A stretch of 64,000 bases of DNA from positions 62,001 through 126,000 of the forward strand of contig JAXMAR010000003.1 of NCBI GenBank assembly GCA_046350295.1, read 5' to 3'. Under the pieces are notes generated by a model. The model ran no database searches and was not told where the DNA came from. It was given only the letters and a program-made list of their open reading frames with translations. Below, in pieces: positions 39,594 through 47,824 of this stretch. The stretch's first letter is position 1. Each line of letters opens with the position of its first letter. The position numbers were made by a program, and so were the translations under genes. The stretch comes from JAXMAR01 sp046350295 (GTDB taxonomy: Bacteria > Planctomycetota > Planctomycetia > Gemmatales > Gemmataceae).

Positions 39594-39983
39594 TCAGTCG
39601 ACGGCGTCAAAGGCATTGACGAAATGCTCGATTTCCGGCTCCTTCTGCCCCGCCGGCCAGCGCAGCGTCACCACGTCGAAACGGGCCGATCGCTCCTCCA
39701 ACCGCTTCCTGCGGAGAAAAAAACGGGCGACACGGGTCAGCCGCTTCTGCTTGGCGTGATCGACGGAGGCGGCCGGCTCGGTCTGGTCGCGGTCTTCCGT
39801 GGAGCGAACCTCGACGAACACTATGCAGTCGCGGTCGAGGACGACGAGATCCAGCTCACCGAGGAAGCAGGTGAAGTTGCGGGCCAGCAGCTTGCAGCCG
39901 CGTTTCCTCAGATAGCGCGCCGCCGCCCGCTCGGAGCGCGTGCCGAACCAGCGGCGCCACCAGGGCTTTTTCGGGGAGGACAT
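39594..39983 (-). CDS. yraN: YraN/UPF0102 family nuclease-like protein
   Basis: 129 residues. The family fold is that of Holliday-junction-resolvase-like nucleases. Visible hallmarks are GTRSERAAARYLRKRGCKLLARNF, GELDLVVLDRD with the acidic active-site pair (E and D), and VFVEVRS holding the E-x-K/R position. In this copy the usual VEVK reads VEVR. Length is typical (about 120-130). Its role is not settled experimentally to my knowledge; it is a conserved housekeeping gene. Its end lies 20 bases from the CHC2 element. Confidence 0.92.
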   Translation of the reverse strand: MSSPKKPWWRRWFGTRSERAAARYLRKRGCKLLARNFTCFLGELDLVVLDRDCIVFVEVRSTEDRDQTEPAASVDHAKQKRLTRVARFFLRRKRLEERSARFDVVTLRWPAGQKEPEIEHFVNAFDAVD

Positions 39984-40079
39984 GGAGTTTCAGGATATGA
40001 CCGCGTAGGGTGCGTGAAAGGCGCCCGGGCGTTGGCGATGGCCAGGTTCGCTTGCCGCTGCCGGCGCGTTTCACGCACG

Positions 40080-40919
40080 CTACGTCAAGAGCCCGCGCAC
40101 CCGTTCCAGCGCCGTCCGCGCCGCGGCGTCCGGGTCGTCGACGTAAGGATACAGTTCGATCGTGATCCAGCCCTGATAGTTGATCGCTTTGATCGCCTTG
40201 AGCGTCGCCGCGAAGTCGATGGCGCCTTCGCCGGGGACGAGGTGGTGGTGCACGCGCGTCGCGCCGATGTCTTCGAGGTGGAAGTGGCGGATGTACTTGG
40301 CGACGCGCGGGATCGTCGTCGCCGGGTCGTCGCTGACGCAATACGAATGGCCGATGTCGAAGTTGAGGGCGACGGCCGGCGAATCGATGTGCTGCATAAA
40401 CTCGAGGAACTGGTCCGCCGTCTCGATCAGCAGCCCCGGCTCGGGCTCGACCAGCAACAGCACGCCTTCCTTTTCGGCGTGTTCGGCGACCGGCTTGATC
40501 ATCTCGACGAACAGCATGAGGGCAGCCTTCCAGGATTCGCCCGGCGCGACGGGGCCGCCGGGTTCCGTGGTGATGCACGGGGCGCCGAGTTCCTTGGCGA
40601 GGGTGAGCGCCTTCATGGTGTGGTTGATGCGGATCTTGCGGTAGTTCGGGTCGGGCTCGATCCAGGAGGGGTGCCAGTATTTCTGGCGCGGGTCGTCGAC
40701 CGCGTGCATCATGAAGGAGTTGATGTTGGAGATGGCGAGCTTGTTATCCGCGAGGGCCTGGCGAATGGCGTCCTTCTGCTCCTCGAGGAGATAGGCCGGC
40801 CAGGCGTGCGGGACGTCGGCCATGATCTCGACGCCTTGGTAGCCGAGGCGAGCGAGGCGCGTGACAGCGTCGCGGAAGGAGTATTTGAGGTAGGCGTTGG
40901 TGGAGAAGGCGAGTTTCAT
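40080..40919 (-). CDS. Sugar phosphate isomerase/epimerase (xylose isomerase-like TIM barrel)
   Basis: 279 residues from the ATG at 40919; the upstream extension to 41012 is encoded by a dispersed repeat and is unlikely to be protein. The AP endonuclease 2-type TIM barrel is clear: FSTNAYLKYSFRDAV, GYQGVEIMADVPHAWP, LLLVEPEPG (metal Glu), NFDIGHSYC (Asp/His), HFHLEDIGATRVHHH and WITIELYPY (Glu). The family includes inosose dehydratase IolE, inosose isomerase IolI and hydroxypyruvate isomerase. The inositol-3-phosphate synthase gene three genes upstream makes an inositol-related role possible, but no other iol gene is near. Confidence 0.88.
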   Translation of the reverse strand: MKLAFSTNAYLKYSFRDAVTRLARLGYQGVEIMADVPHAWPAYLLEEQKDAIRQALADNKLAISNINSFMMHAVDDPRQKYWHPSWIEPDPNYRKIRINHTMKALTLAKELGAPCITTEPGGPVAPGESWKAALMLFVEMIKPVAEHAEKEGVLLLVEPEPGLLIETADQFLEFMQHIDSPAVALNFDIGHSYCVSDDPATTIPRVAKYIRHFHLEDIGATRVHHHLVPGEGAIDFAATLKAIKAINYQGWITIELYPYVDDPDAAARTALERVRGLLT

Positions 40920-41100
40920 TGTGGGATTTACAAGTGACAATTGACAATTAGCAATTTCAAATTTGGAACGGTTGCACAGGGTGACTACTCTGCTCTGCGG
41001 TTTGGCGTTCACCGGCGCACTAAGTCGGAAGGCACGGCGTTTGGGTCCGCAAAGCTGACTACTTGCCGTGGCGGTTCCTTAGGTGGCCATTCTACCGCGC

Positions 41101-42294
41101 TTACACTGGAGAGCTGGGGTTGCTTCGGCGCCGACTCTCCACAAGGGCCTTCAGTTTCGCCAGCGCCTTCGGCCACAGGTCGAGCATGATCTCCTCGGAG
41201 TTCGCCGGCACATCATGATCCACATTCAGTTCCGTCCCTTCCGCAACCGACGCGAGTGAATAGATCTCATACGCGGGAGCCCAACTTCGTATCGCCGGGC
41301 TTTCGGTGTCGTCGACACCGTCCCTTACAAGCCCGACGTGCATGATCGCCAGGTACTCGTGCCGCCGATTTTCCGCGATCACTGCTATGACGCCGTCTCC
41401 GTTCGGCGTCAGGAACCGAATGCGCTCCCCCTCCTCCCACGAACCTTCGTAATAAGACCCCTCGCAGAACACGGCCGTCCATTCCTTGTATGTCTCGCTG
41501 CCAAGCATCGTCTCCCAGGCCGCGGCCGGCGGCGCATCAATCCTGATGGAAAAATGGAGTCTCATCTCCTCGGGCGGAGCAGTGTCTGGCTCAGAGCCGG
41601 GGGCCGCCGCCATCCGCCGCCACAATTCGAGCGCCTCGTCGTAACGTCGATCCTGCTCCGTACACTCCTCGAAGAAGTTGACGATCCATTGCGAAAAACT
41701 GTCGGCACATCGATAGACCGCGAATGACGCGATGTCCGGCTCGTAGCCGCCAGCGTAGAGGTTGTGCAGGCCGAATCCGTGTTCGGACAGAGTAACAATG
41801 TGTCCGCCGTCTGGAGCGAGCAACAAATGCCAATAGCCGCACCCTTGGCAATCCGCAAAGATCAAGAAGAGCTTGTGGTCGGGACTTGATGGAAGCGAAA
41901 CGATCTCATCGGGAAGTCTTAGCCAGATGCTGTTGTGTCTCAAGCGGGCGACGTAGTCATCCGACTCGACGAGGGCGACAAGGGCGTTCGGTAACACCAG
42001 ACCGAGTCGTTCAACCTCGGCCTTCAGTTTAGCGAACTTCTCGCGCCGCGCGGCGTGCTGGTCGGCGGAAGGTCCGCGGCGGAAGTACGCGATTTGAGAA
42101 GGGATGTAGCCTCCCGAGAAGTCGCCCGTCAAGTAACGGCTCGCCATATCGAGCTCTGCGTCGGACAACGTCAATCGCGGCGGGAGATAGCGAAACGGAT
42201 CGATCTCGCAGTCGGCCGGAAGCGCCCGCGCTGGCGGCGCGTCCTCCTCTGCCGGGAAACTGAGAAAGGAACATGTTTCGAGCTTTGGCGTCAT
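41101..42294 (-). CDS. SUKH-like domain fused to a SRPBCC domain
   Basis: 397 residues. The C-terminal 150 residues are a SRPBCC/Aha1-like ligand-binding fold, opening MRLHFSIRIDAPPAAAWETMLG followed by YKEWTAVF and GSWEEGERIRFL. The first 230 residues resemble SMI1/KNR4 (SUKH) proteins, with LPNALVALVESDDYVARL and a KLFLIFADCQGCGYWHLLL core and a GGHIVTLSEHGFG loop. SUKH proteins are often immunity or adaptor proteins in toxin systems. The fusion is unusual; the SUKH part is a tentative call. No toxin gene is adjacent. DUF4058 follows upstream with a 12-base gap, so the two may be co-transcribed. Confidence 0.6.
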   Translation of the reverse strand: MTPKLETCSFLSFPAEEDAPPARALPADCEIDPFRYLPPRLTLSDAELDMASRYLTGDFSGGYIPSQIAYFRRGPSADQHAARREKFAKLKAEVERLGLVLPNALVALVESDDYVARLRHNSIWLRLPDEIVSLPSSPDHKLFLIFADCQGCGYWHLLLAPDGGHIVTLSEHGFGLHNLYAGGYEPDIASFAVYRCADSFSQWIVNFFEECTEQDRRYDEALELWRRMAAAPGSEPDTAPPEEMRLHFSIRIDAPPAAAWETMLGSETYKEWTAVFCEGSYYEGSWEEGERIRFLTPNGDGVIAVIAENRRHEYLAIMHVGLVRDGVDDTESPAIRSWAPAYEIYSLASVAEGTELNVDHDVPANSEEIMLDLWPKALAKLKALVESRRRSNPSSPV

Positions 42295-42306
42295 GTCAGG
42301 GCTTGA

Positions 42307-43044
42307 TCAACTGGGTAAGCGCAAATCCGCCGCCGTCCGTTCATAACTCGCCTCCAGCTCGAGCGGCACGGCAAAGCTCTCCGTCAGCCAGAGCGGCAGG
42401 GTCGGTAGCGCCTCGCCCACCGCAAGCCGGTGATGCCACGATTCGAAGAGTCGGGCGTCGTTTCGGGGGCGGAAACGGCAGCAGACAGCGTACAAGGGGA
42501 ACGGGTGCTCTCCAAGGGCTGGATCGGACTCGCCGAGGAAGTCGAGCAGGTCGGAATAGAGATTGAAGTCTCGAACGGTGACAAGATCGACGACGACAAC
42601 CGTGACCCGCTCCTGGAGCAGGGCGGCACATCTGCCGACGAACAAGCGACGATGCTCGGGGCGATCCTTGTTGCTCGGGCTGACGATTTCAACGGCGGCG
42701 ACGAGACGACGGCCACGCTTAAGATCGTAGACCTTCACCGAGTATTCGTCGGTGTCCGCCGCCTCGGTTTCGATGGCAAGGGTGGGTTGTGCGGGCGCCC
42801 AAACCGCGGTGGCCGTTCCGCCGCCTTCGCTCGCCTCGACCGCGCTCCCTTCGCCGACTTCGGTGTCATAGGCCGCGACATCCACTTCCACCTGGGCTCC
42901 GGAGTGAGCTCGCGGCAGGGCGATAAACCGGGGTGGGAGCTTCTTGCCCAGCTCCTGCACGATCACGGCGGGCCACTGGGCGTGAAAGCTCTCCCAGGGA
43001 GCGAAATCGTCGATCGGGGGCCGAAAATGATCGCGCAATGGCAT
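42307..43044 (-). CDS. DUF4058 family protein
   Basis: 245 residues from the ATG at 43044. The family opens MPLRDHFRPPIDDFAPWESFHAQWP, followed by LGKKLPPRFIALPRA, YDLKRGRRLVAAVEIVSPSNK and WLTESFAVPLELEASYERT, all visible here. DUF4058 proteins are common in planctomycetes and cyanobacteria, often in several copies. They have a PD-(D/E)XK-like core (VAAVEIVSPSNK resembling the E-x-K strand), but activity is not shown. There is no signal or membrane segment. The gene is intact. Confidence 0.88.
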   Translation of the reverse strand: MPLRDHFRPPIDDFAPWESFHAQWPAVIVQELGKKLPPRFIALPRAHSGAQVEVDVAAYDTEVGEGSAVEASEGGGTATAVWAPAQPTLAIETEAADTDEYSVKVYDLKRGRRLVAAVEIVSPSNKDRPEHRRLFVGRCAALLQERVTVVVVDLVTVRDFNLYSDLLDFLGESDPALGEHPFPLYAVCCRFRPRNDARLFESWHHRLAVGEALPTLPLWLTESFAVPLELEASYERTAADLRLPS

Positions 43045-43139
43045 CGTTGCCCTCCGGAGGCGGCTTATCGCTGGTCTCGACAAACGCGCCGTCCCAACGG
43101 GTTTGACCCGTCGGCTTGTGGTCTGAGGGGCGCCGTAAA

Positions 43140-43201
43140 GCATGCTTTTGCGGTGTGAGCTGAACGTTCAACGACCTCTGGCAGGATCCGCAAAAGCATG
43201 C
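43140..43201. repeat. Inverted repeat between DUF4058 and ino1 genes
   Basis: GCATGCTTTTGCGG and its exact complement lie 34 bases apart. The unit could be a small non-autonomous insertion or a transcript stem. The remainder of the 283-base gap holds a second near-palindrome, CCGGTTCGTTTC...GAAACGAACGG (43217-43262), just downstream of the ino1 stop. That one may act as its terminator. Confidence 0.45.
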
Positions 43202-43327
43202 CACCCATGGTACCCGGTTCGTTTCAGTAACTGTGGCGTGTTGAAATGAAAGAAACGAACGGGCGGGGCGCCTCCTCTTTCTTTATTGGAGCAGGAAAAG
43301 GGGCGAAGGGAAAGGTCCGTTGCGGCG

Positions 43328-44524
43328 TCAGCGCGAGGCTTTGACGTAATCCTCGAGCATGCGCCATTGCTTGAAGAAGTCGTGGTCCTCCACCCCCATC
43401 GGGCTTTTGAAGAAGCAGGCCAGGTGCTTGAGGATGCCGCTCTCGCCGCGGCGCTGCGCGAGGAGCGTCAGCCGCGCGATGTCGAGCACCAGGGGGGCGG
43501 CGAGGATGGAGTCGCAGCCCTGCCAGATGAACTGGAGGATCATCTTGGTGTTCAAAAAGCCCTTGAAGTGGATGTGGTCCCAGGCGGTCTTCCAGTCGTC
43601 GAGGGATTCGATGTACTCGATGGAGACGTGCGTCGCTGGCTTGTAGCCGACGACTTGCTGGATGAGCTGGTCCTTGGTGCGGATCTTGGATTCCTTGTTG
43701 GCGGGGTCGTCCAGGACGATGCCGTCGCGGTTGCCGAAGATGTTGTGGCCGACCCAGCTCAGGATGCGGAGGTTGCGCAGGGCGAACATGGGGGCGAGGA
43801 CGGACTTCATGAGCGTCTCGCCGGTCTTGCCGTCCTTGCCGGCGAGGGGGACGCGCTTCTCGCGGGCCAGGTCGTAGGCGGCGGGGAAGGAGGCGCCGAG
43901 GGAAGGGGTGAAGTTGACGTAGGCGAAGCCGAGGTCGATGGCGGCCCAGGCGTAGAGCGTGCTGGTCGGGATGCGGGCGGAGCGGTCGTCGAGCAGGGCG
44001 CGGAACTTGGGGACGCTCTCGTAGGCCGCGTCGGTCGCGCACGGCGGCTCGGTCGAGGCGACGCTGACCATGACGACCTGGTCGAGCTTGTTGCGGCTCT
44101 GAAACTCGCGCAGGTCAGCCTGGAAGCGGTCGACGGTCTGCCGCGGCGATTCGCTTCGCTGCGCTTCGGGGAGGTCGGCGAGCTTGCTGATGGTGGGGCC
44201 GGAGCCGAGGATGCTGCCGGGGCGGACGTTGGCGTTCCAGGCGGTGAGGGCATCGCGGCAGCCGTCGATGAGGGCGAGATCGAAGATGTTGGAGCGTTCG
44301 TGCAGCTCGTGGACGGCTTGCAGATAGCTGCTCTGCCGGATGTCGTGGCCGCCGACGACGAAGCTATCGGGCTCGTCGAGGTCGAGGCCGGCGAAGACGG
44401 GGTTGGCGGTGACCAGCCCGGTCGAGTCGGTGAACTTGCGTTTGAGGGCGGCGAGGCCGAGGGTGGCGGTGCTCGCGACCCCGCCCCAGGCGCCGATGAA
44501 CCAAAGGCCGATGCGACGTTTCAT
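43328..44524 (-). CDS. ino1: Inositol-3-phosphate synthase
   Basis: 398 residues. The enzyme turns glucose 6-phosphate into 1L-myo-inositol 1-phosphate using NAD, the first step toward inositol lipids and soluble inositol compounds. The N-terminal Rossmann segment reads RIGLWFIGAWGGVAST. Family blocks SFVVGGHDIR, VVMVSVASTEPP, TGETLMKSVLAPMF, RNLRILSWVGHNIFGNRDG, and near the end NTKMILQFIWQGCDSILAAPLVLD are present, with the catalytic Lys and Asp region intact. It resembles the actinobacterial/planctomycete form in length rather than the 510-residue eukaryotic one. It stands 283 bases upstream of DUF4058 on the same strand. Confidence 0.92.
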   Translation of the reverse strand: MKRRIGLWFIGAWGGVASTATLGLAALKRKFTDSTGLVTANPVFAGLDLDEPDSFVVGGHDIRQSSYLQAVHELHERSNIFDLALIDGCRDALTAWNANVRPGSILGSGPTISKLADLPEAQRSESPRQTVDRFQADLREFQSRNKLDQVVMVSVASTEPPCATDAAYESVPKFRALLDDRSARIPTSTLYAWAAIDLGFAYVNFTPSLGASFPAAYDLAREKRVPLAGKDGKTGETLMKSVLAPMFALRNLRILSWVGHNIFGNRDGIVLDDPANKESKIRTKDQLIQQVVGYKPATHVSIEYIESLDDWKTAWDHIHFKGFLNTKMILQFIWQGCDSILAAPLVLDIARLTLLAQRRGESGILKHLACFFKSPMGVEDHDFFKQWRMLEDYVKASR

Positions 44525-44783
44525 GCTGACGGGATATCCAGTGCTGGCGAAGGTTTGACCGCGGAGAGCGGCGGCGCTGCCTGCCGGGTAGCGCTAATTA
44601 GGGGCCGAGAAAGTGCAGGGCCGGGTGGGTTCTGCGCGATCCGGTCGAAAAAGACCTAAAGCCCCATTGTCACAGGCGCGATGAGAATGGTCAACGGACG
44701 CGGCCCAATTTTCAATCGGCATGGCGCGCGGGAGGCCGCCTCATAGAGTGGGGGAGCAAACGGTGCGCCACGGCCGCGTCCGA

Positions 44784-44903
44784 TCAGCCACTGGGTTGCA
44801 AATGCAGCAGTCCTGCCTTCTTGAGCAGGCGACGCAGGTTGACGCGTTCCGGAAAGTTGATGTCTGCCCGCCGTTGGATGGCTTCTCGAAGCGTCGAGGT
44901 CAT
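44784..44903 (-). CDS. 39-residue basic protein coupled to upstream gene
   Basis: The frame (MTSTLREAIQRRADINFPER, then VNLRRLLKKAGLLHLQPSG) starts inside the stop codon of the 93-residue gene (ATGA overlap). It is basic and helical. It is too short for a known domain and could be the start of a longer protein lost by truncation. The overlap is the only evidence that it is translated. Confidence 0.4.
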   Translation of the reverse strand: MTSTLREAIQRRADINFPERVNLRRLLKKAGLLHLQPSG

Positions 44904-45181
44904 GGGCCGTGCGACGTTTCGCTTAAGGAAACCAGCGCTTTGGCCTTGAGCAGATTCAGAAAATTGCCGACGCGAAGGTACTTGTCGAGATCGGCTTGTT
45001 CGGTTCCGGTCAACTCCCCACGGCGGTTTTTCTCGGCGAGTTCGTTCATGCGCATGAGCGCTCGGTCGTGAAAACGTAGCCGAACGATCGTCTGCGCGAC
45101 CTCTTTGGGAAGGCCGGGGCGATCCGGTTCGACGATGTCACTGAGAATGTCGGCTTCAGTGATTGTTCCTTGGTTTTCCAT
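44900..45181 (-). CDS. Small helical hypothetical protein
   Basis: 93 residues from the ATG at 45181. Acidic first third (ITEADILSDIVEPDRPGL), then PKEVAQTIVRLRFHDRALMRMNELAEKNRRGELT, and an end with LDKYLRVGNFLNLLKAKALVSL. From memory, the 'v.l.f....r.RmneL..K.r.G.Lt..E...l..y..v...l..l..kAr..l' pattern occurs in many cyanobacteria and planctomycetes in small proteins of unknown function that often precede a nuclease-type gene. Here only the 39-residue frame follows. Perhaps part of a toxin-antitoxin-like pair, unproven. Confidence 0.65.
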   Translation of the reverse strand: MENQGTITEADILSDIVEPDRPGLPKEVAQTIVRLRFHDRALMRMNELAEKNRRGELTGTEQADLDKYLRVGNFLNLLKAKALVSLSETSHGP

Positions 45182-45297
45182 GCCTTTATTAGACCCAATC
45201 CTTCGTCGCCTGCCGGCGGTCAACGTGGCGGCGGAATGCGGTTGTCGCGTGTATACGCATGGCTCGTCCCTCCTTCTCTCATTCTCCGCGAGCCGCG

Positions 45298-46752
45298 TCA
45301 AATCTCCACCCGGCGATGGGAGAAGTCGAGGACCAGCCGCCCGTCGCGGATGACGAGGCGATAGCGGCAATCGATCTGGTCGTTCTCCGGGACTTCTTCG
45401 GCGGGCCAGATCTGCGGGCAGATGGCGACCAGCTCGTGCTCCTTGCCGCCGGAAAGGCGGAAGTTGTAGCGCAGGTTGACGCGGATGGCGCCGCGGCAGC
45501 AGACGGGCAGGGCCTCGTTGGGGGGCGCCTGATGGGACGCCCAGGCGCTCCAGACGCCTTCCCAGTTCTTGAAGCTCGTTTCCAAGGTCAGTGGGAAGTT
45601 CGTCGTGTTGATGACAAGGAACCAGGCGGCGATCTCGTCGTGGGCCTTCTTCGCGTCGGCAACGACGCGGCGCAGATCGGCGTCGGCGCCGGCGCGCTGT
45701 CCCCAATCGACCTTGGTACCGCCCGGCCGGCTGAGCGTCTCCACCAGCGTCGTCCGCGGCGGCGGCGGAAGGTTCGATGGGGGCGCCGGCGGCGTCGGCG
45801 GCACGAACGTGGGCGGCGGCGGGGGCGGCGGCTCCTCCTCCGGCAGGCGCAAGTCGAAGTTCTCGCTGTCGCCGACCAGCGCGGCGCCGCCGTCCTGCAC
45901 GCGGGCCAGAAGCTCGTGGGCAAAATCCTCGCAGCGCGTGTAACGATCCTCCGGCTTGCGAGCGAGACCCCTGCGCAGCACGTCGCGCCAGCTCGAAGGG
46001 ACCCAGGGGGGCAGAAACGACAGCACCATCTTCTGGATCGCCGTCACCGACGCCGCGCTCTCTTCCTTGAACAAGGTCCGGCCGGTCAGCCATTCCCAGG
46101 CGATCATCGCCAGGGCGAACTGGTCGGCGCGTCCGTCGACCTGCTTGCGCTCGAGCAGCTCGGGCGCCATGTAGCGTGGCGTGCCGAAGAGTTGGCCGTC
46201 GAGGCGGGTCAGGTGCGGCTTGAGGGGGTTGAAGCAGGCGCGGGTGAGACCCGGCTCGGAGAGGCAGGCCTTGCCCTGTTCGTCGAAGAGAATGTTCGCG
46301 GGCTTCGCGTCCCGGTGGACGATGCTCTGCGCGTGCAGGAAATCGAGCGCCTGCGCCACGCCGGGCAGCCAGTGGACCAGCTCGTCGGGCGGCTTGGCGG
46401 CGAGCTGACCATTCGGGCCCGTCAACATCCGCATCTTGAGGTTGCCGGCGGGGCAATAGGTGACGACGAGGAAGGGGCGGCCGTCGGCCTCGCCGCAGTC
46501 CAGCACGCGCACGAGGTGCGGATGCTCGAGCCGGCGGAGCACGCCCAGCTCATCGGCAAAGCGTGCGATGAAGCCGGCGTTCTGCTGGCCGACCGACGGC
46601 AGGAGGATCTTGACGACGACCTTGCGATTGTGCTGGAGATCGTCGGCCAGGTAGACGTCCGCAAGCCCGCCCGAGCCGAGCTGGCGAACGAGGCGGTACG
46701 GGCTGGTTCCGAGCTTGTCGCCGATCCAGTTGGTGTTCGGACTCTGTTCCAT
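45298..46752 (-). CDS. Ser/Thr kinase with altered DFG motif
   Basis: 484 residues from the ATG at 46752 (one at 46764 is possible). Kinase domain about 20-290: Gly loop LGSGGLADVYLA, Lys in VVVKILLP, VHRDAKPAN near 145 with catalytic Asp and Asn, and APELLERKQVDGRADQFAL. The magnesium-binding DFG is replaced by EPG (CLSEPGLTRA). A Pro-rich linker (EEPPPPPPP) leads to a beta-rich C-terminal domain of about 150 residues (AAWFLVINTTNFPLTLE...). No membrane segment. The catalytic Asp of HRD is intact, so weak activity is possible, but the DFG change suggests reduced or altered metal use. It is divergent from the SDR gene. Confidence 0.85.
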   Translation of the reverse strand: MEQSPNTNWIGDKLGTSPYRLVRQLGSGGLADVYLADDLQHNRKVVVKILLPSVGQQNAGFIARFADELGVLRRLEHPHLVRVLDCGEADGRPFLVVTYCPAGNLKMRMLTGPNGQLAAKPPDELVHWLPGVAQALDFLHAQSIVHRDAKPANILFDEQGKACLSEPGLTRACFNPLKPHLTRLDGQLFGTPRYMAPELLERKQVDGRADQFALAMIAWEWLTGRTLFKEESAASVTAIQKMVLSFLPPWVPSSWRDVLRRGLARKPEDRYTRCEDFAHELLARVQDGGAALVGDSENFDLRLPEEEPPPPPPPTFVPPTPPAPPSNLPPPPRTTLVETLSRPGGTKVDWGQRAGADADLRRVVADAKKAHDEIAAWFLVINTTNFPLTLETSFKNWEGVWSAWASHQAPPNEALPVCCRGAIRVNLRYNFRLSGGKEHELVAICPQIWPAEEVPENDQIDCRYRLVIRDGRLVLDFSHRRVEI

Positions 46753-46948
46753 GGAGCGCAACATTGCGAGCCGGGGCGTTTTCCTGAGAATAGCAGAGGG
46801 GGCGACGGAAAGACAGAGGCGTACAAGGGGAAAGCGACGGATGGGGCACGGACGGACAGGGTTTTGCAGTGAAGATTCGGCAGAATCGGTGTCGCTGGCA
46901 ACGATTCGTTCAGCGTTCGCCACTGGTACGGTGACTTGAGGAACTCGC

Positions 46949-47734
46949 ATGCCTGACCCGCTCTTTTCGGTCCACGATCAGGTGACCCTCGTCTCCGGCG
47001 CCAGCCGCGGCATCGGCCGGGCCATCGCCAGCGGGTTCGCGGAGCGTGGCGCTCGCGTCATCATCACCGGCCGCGACGCGACGACGCTGGCGCAGACCGC
47101 ACAGGAGATCGGGCACGATACCCGGCCCATCGTGTGCGACGTCGCCGACGGCGCCGCCATCACGCGTCTGGTCGATCAGGTCATCGCGGACTTCGGCCGC
47201 ATCGACACGCTCATCAACGTCGCCGGCGTCAATCGCCGCATGCCCGCGGAACGTCTGAGCGAGGCGGACTACGACTTCATCATGGACATCAACCTGAAGG
47301 GGCCGTTCCTCCTGTCGCTGGCGGCCGGCAAGTACATGCTGGCGCGTGGGCAGGGCAGCCAGATCAACATCGCCTCGCTGAACAACGACCGGCCGCTCCC
47401 CGGCGTCATGCCGTACGCGATGAGCAAGGCGGCCATGGGGCACATGACGCGGAGCCTGGCTATGGAGTGGGGCCCGCGTGGCGTGCGCGTCAACGCCATC
47501 GCCCCCGGCTTCGTCCTCACCGATCTGACGAAGAAGCTCTGGGCCCAGCCGCACATGCAGGCCTGGAACGACGCCAACTGCCCGCTCAAGCGCCTGGGGC
47601 AGCCGGAGGACATGGTGGGCGCCGCGATCTTCCTCGCCGCGCCGGCCAGCGCGTTCATGACCGGGCAGGTGGTCTTTGTCGACGGCGGCTTCTCGGCGGG
47701 GCTCGTCTGGCCGATTGATTTCCAAAGACAGTGA
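46949..47734 (+). CDS. SDR-family oxidoreductase
   Basis: 261 residues. The classical short-chain dehydrogenase pattern is visible: cofactor motif SGASRGIG (TGxxxGxG type), NVAGVNRR for NNAG, catalytic Ser in NIASLNN and YAMSK for YxxxK. The family C-terminus reads VRVNAIAPGFVLTDLT and GQVVFVDGGFSAG. It resembles gluconate 5-dehydrogenase and other sugar-acid dehydrogenases. GRD after the second strand (IITGRDA) suggests NADP(H). It is divergent from the kinase gene, 196 bases apart. Substrate unknown. Confidence 0.92.
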   Translation: MPDPLFSVHDQVTLVSGASRGIGRAIASGFAERGARVIITGRDATTLAQTAQEIGHDTRPIVCDVADGAAITRLVDQVIADFGRIDTLINVAGVNRRMPAERLSEADYDFIMDINLKGPFLLSLAAGKYMLARGQGSQINIASLNNDRPLPGVMPYAMSKAAMGHMTRSLAMEWGPRGVRVNAIAPGFVLTDLTKKLWAQPHMQAWNDANCPLKRLGQPEDMVGAAIFLAAPASAFMTGQVVFVDGGFSAGLVWPIDFQRQ

Positions 47735-47824
47735 AGTGTGCAAACCGCGGATTAAACGGATGACATGGATGGGATGCGGCGGTAGACTCATGCGAAAGCA
47801 CAGACGTATCCATTGGTTTTCGTC

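Noticed and set aside
39123..40937. 604-codon plus-strand frame across the CHC2 element, yraN and the isomerase gene
   Set aside because: It crosses a terminator, two inverted repeats and two well-supported minus-strand genes, and is low-complexity.
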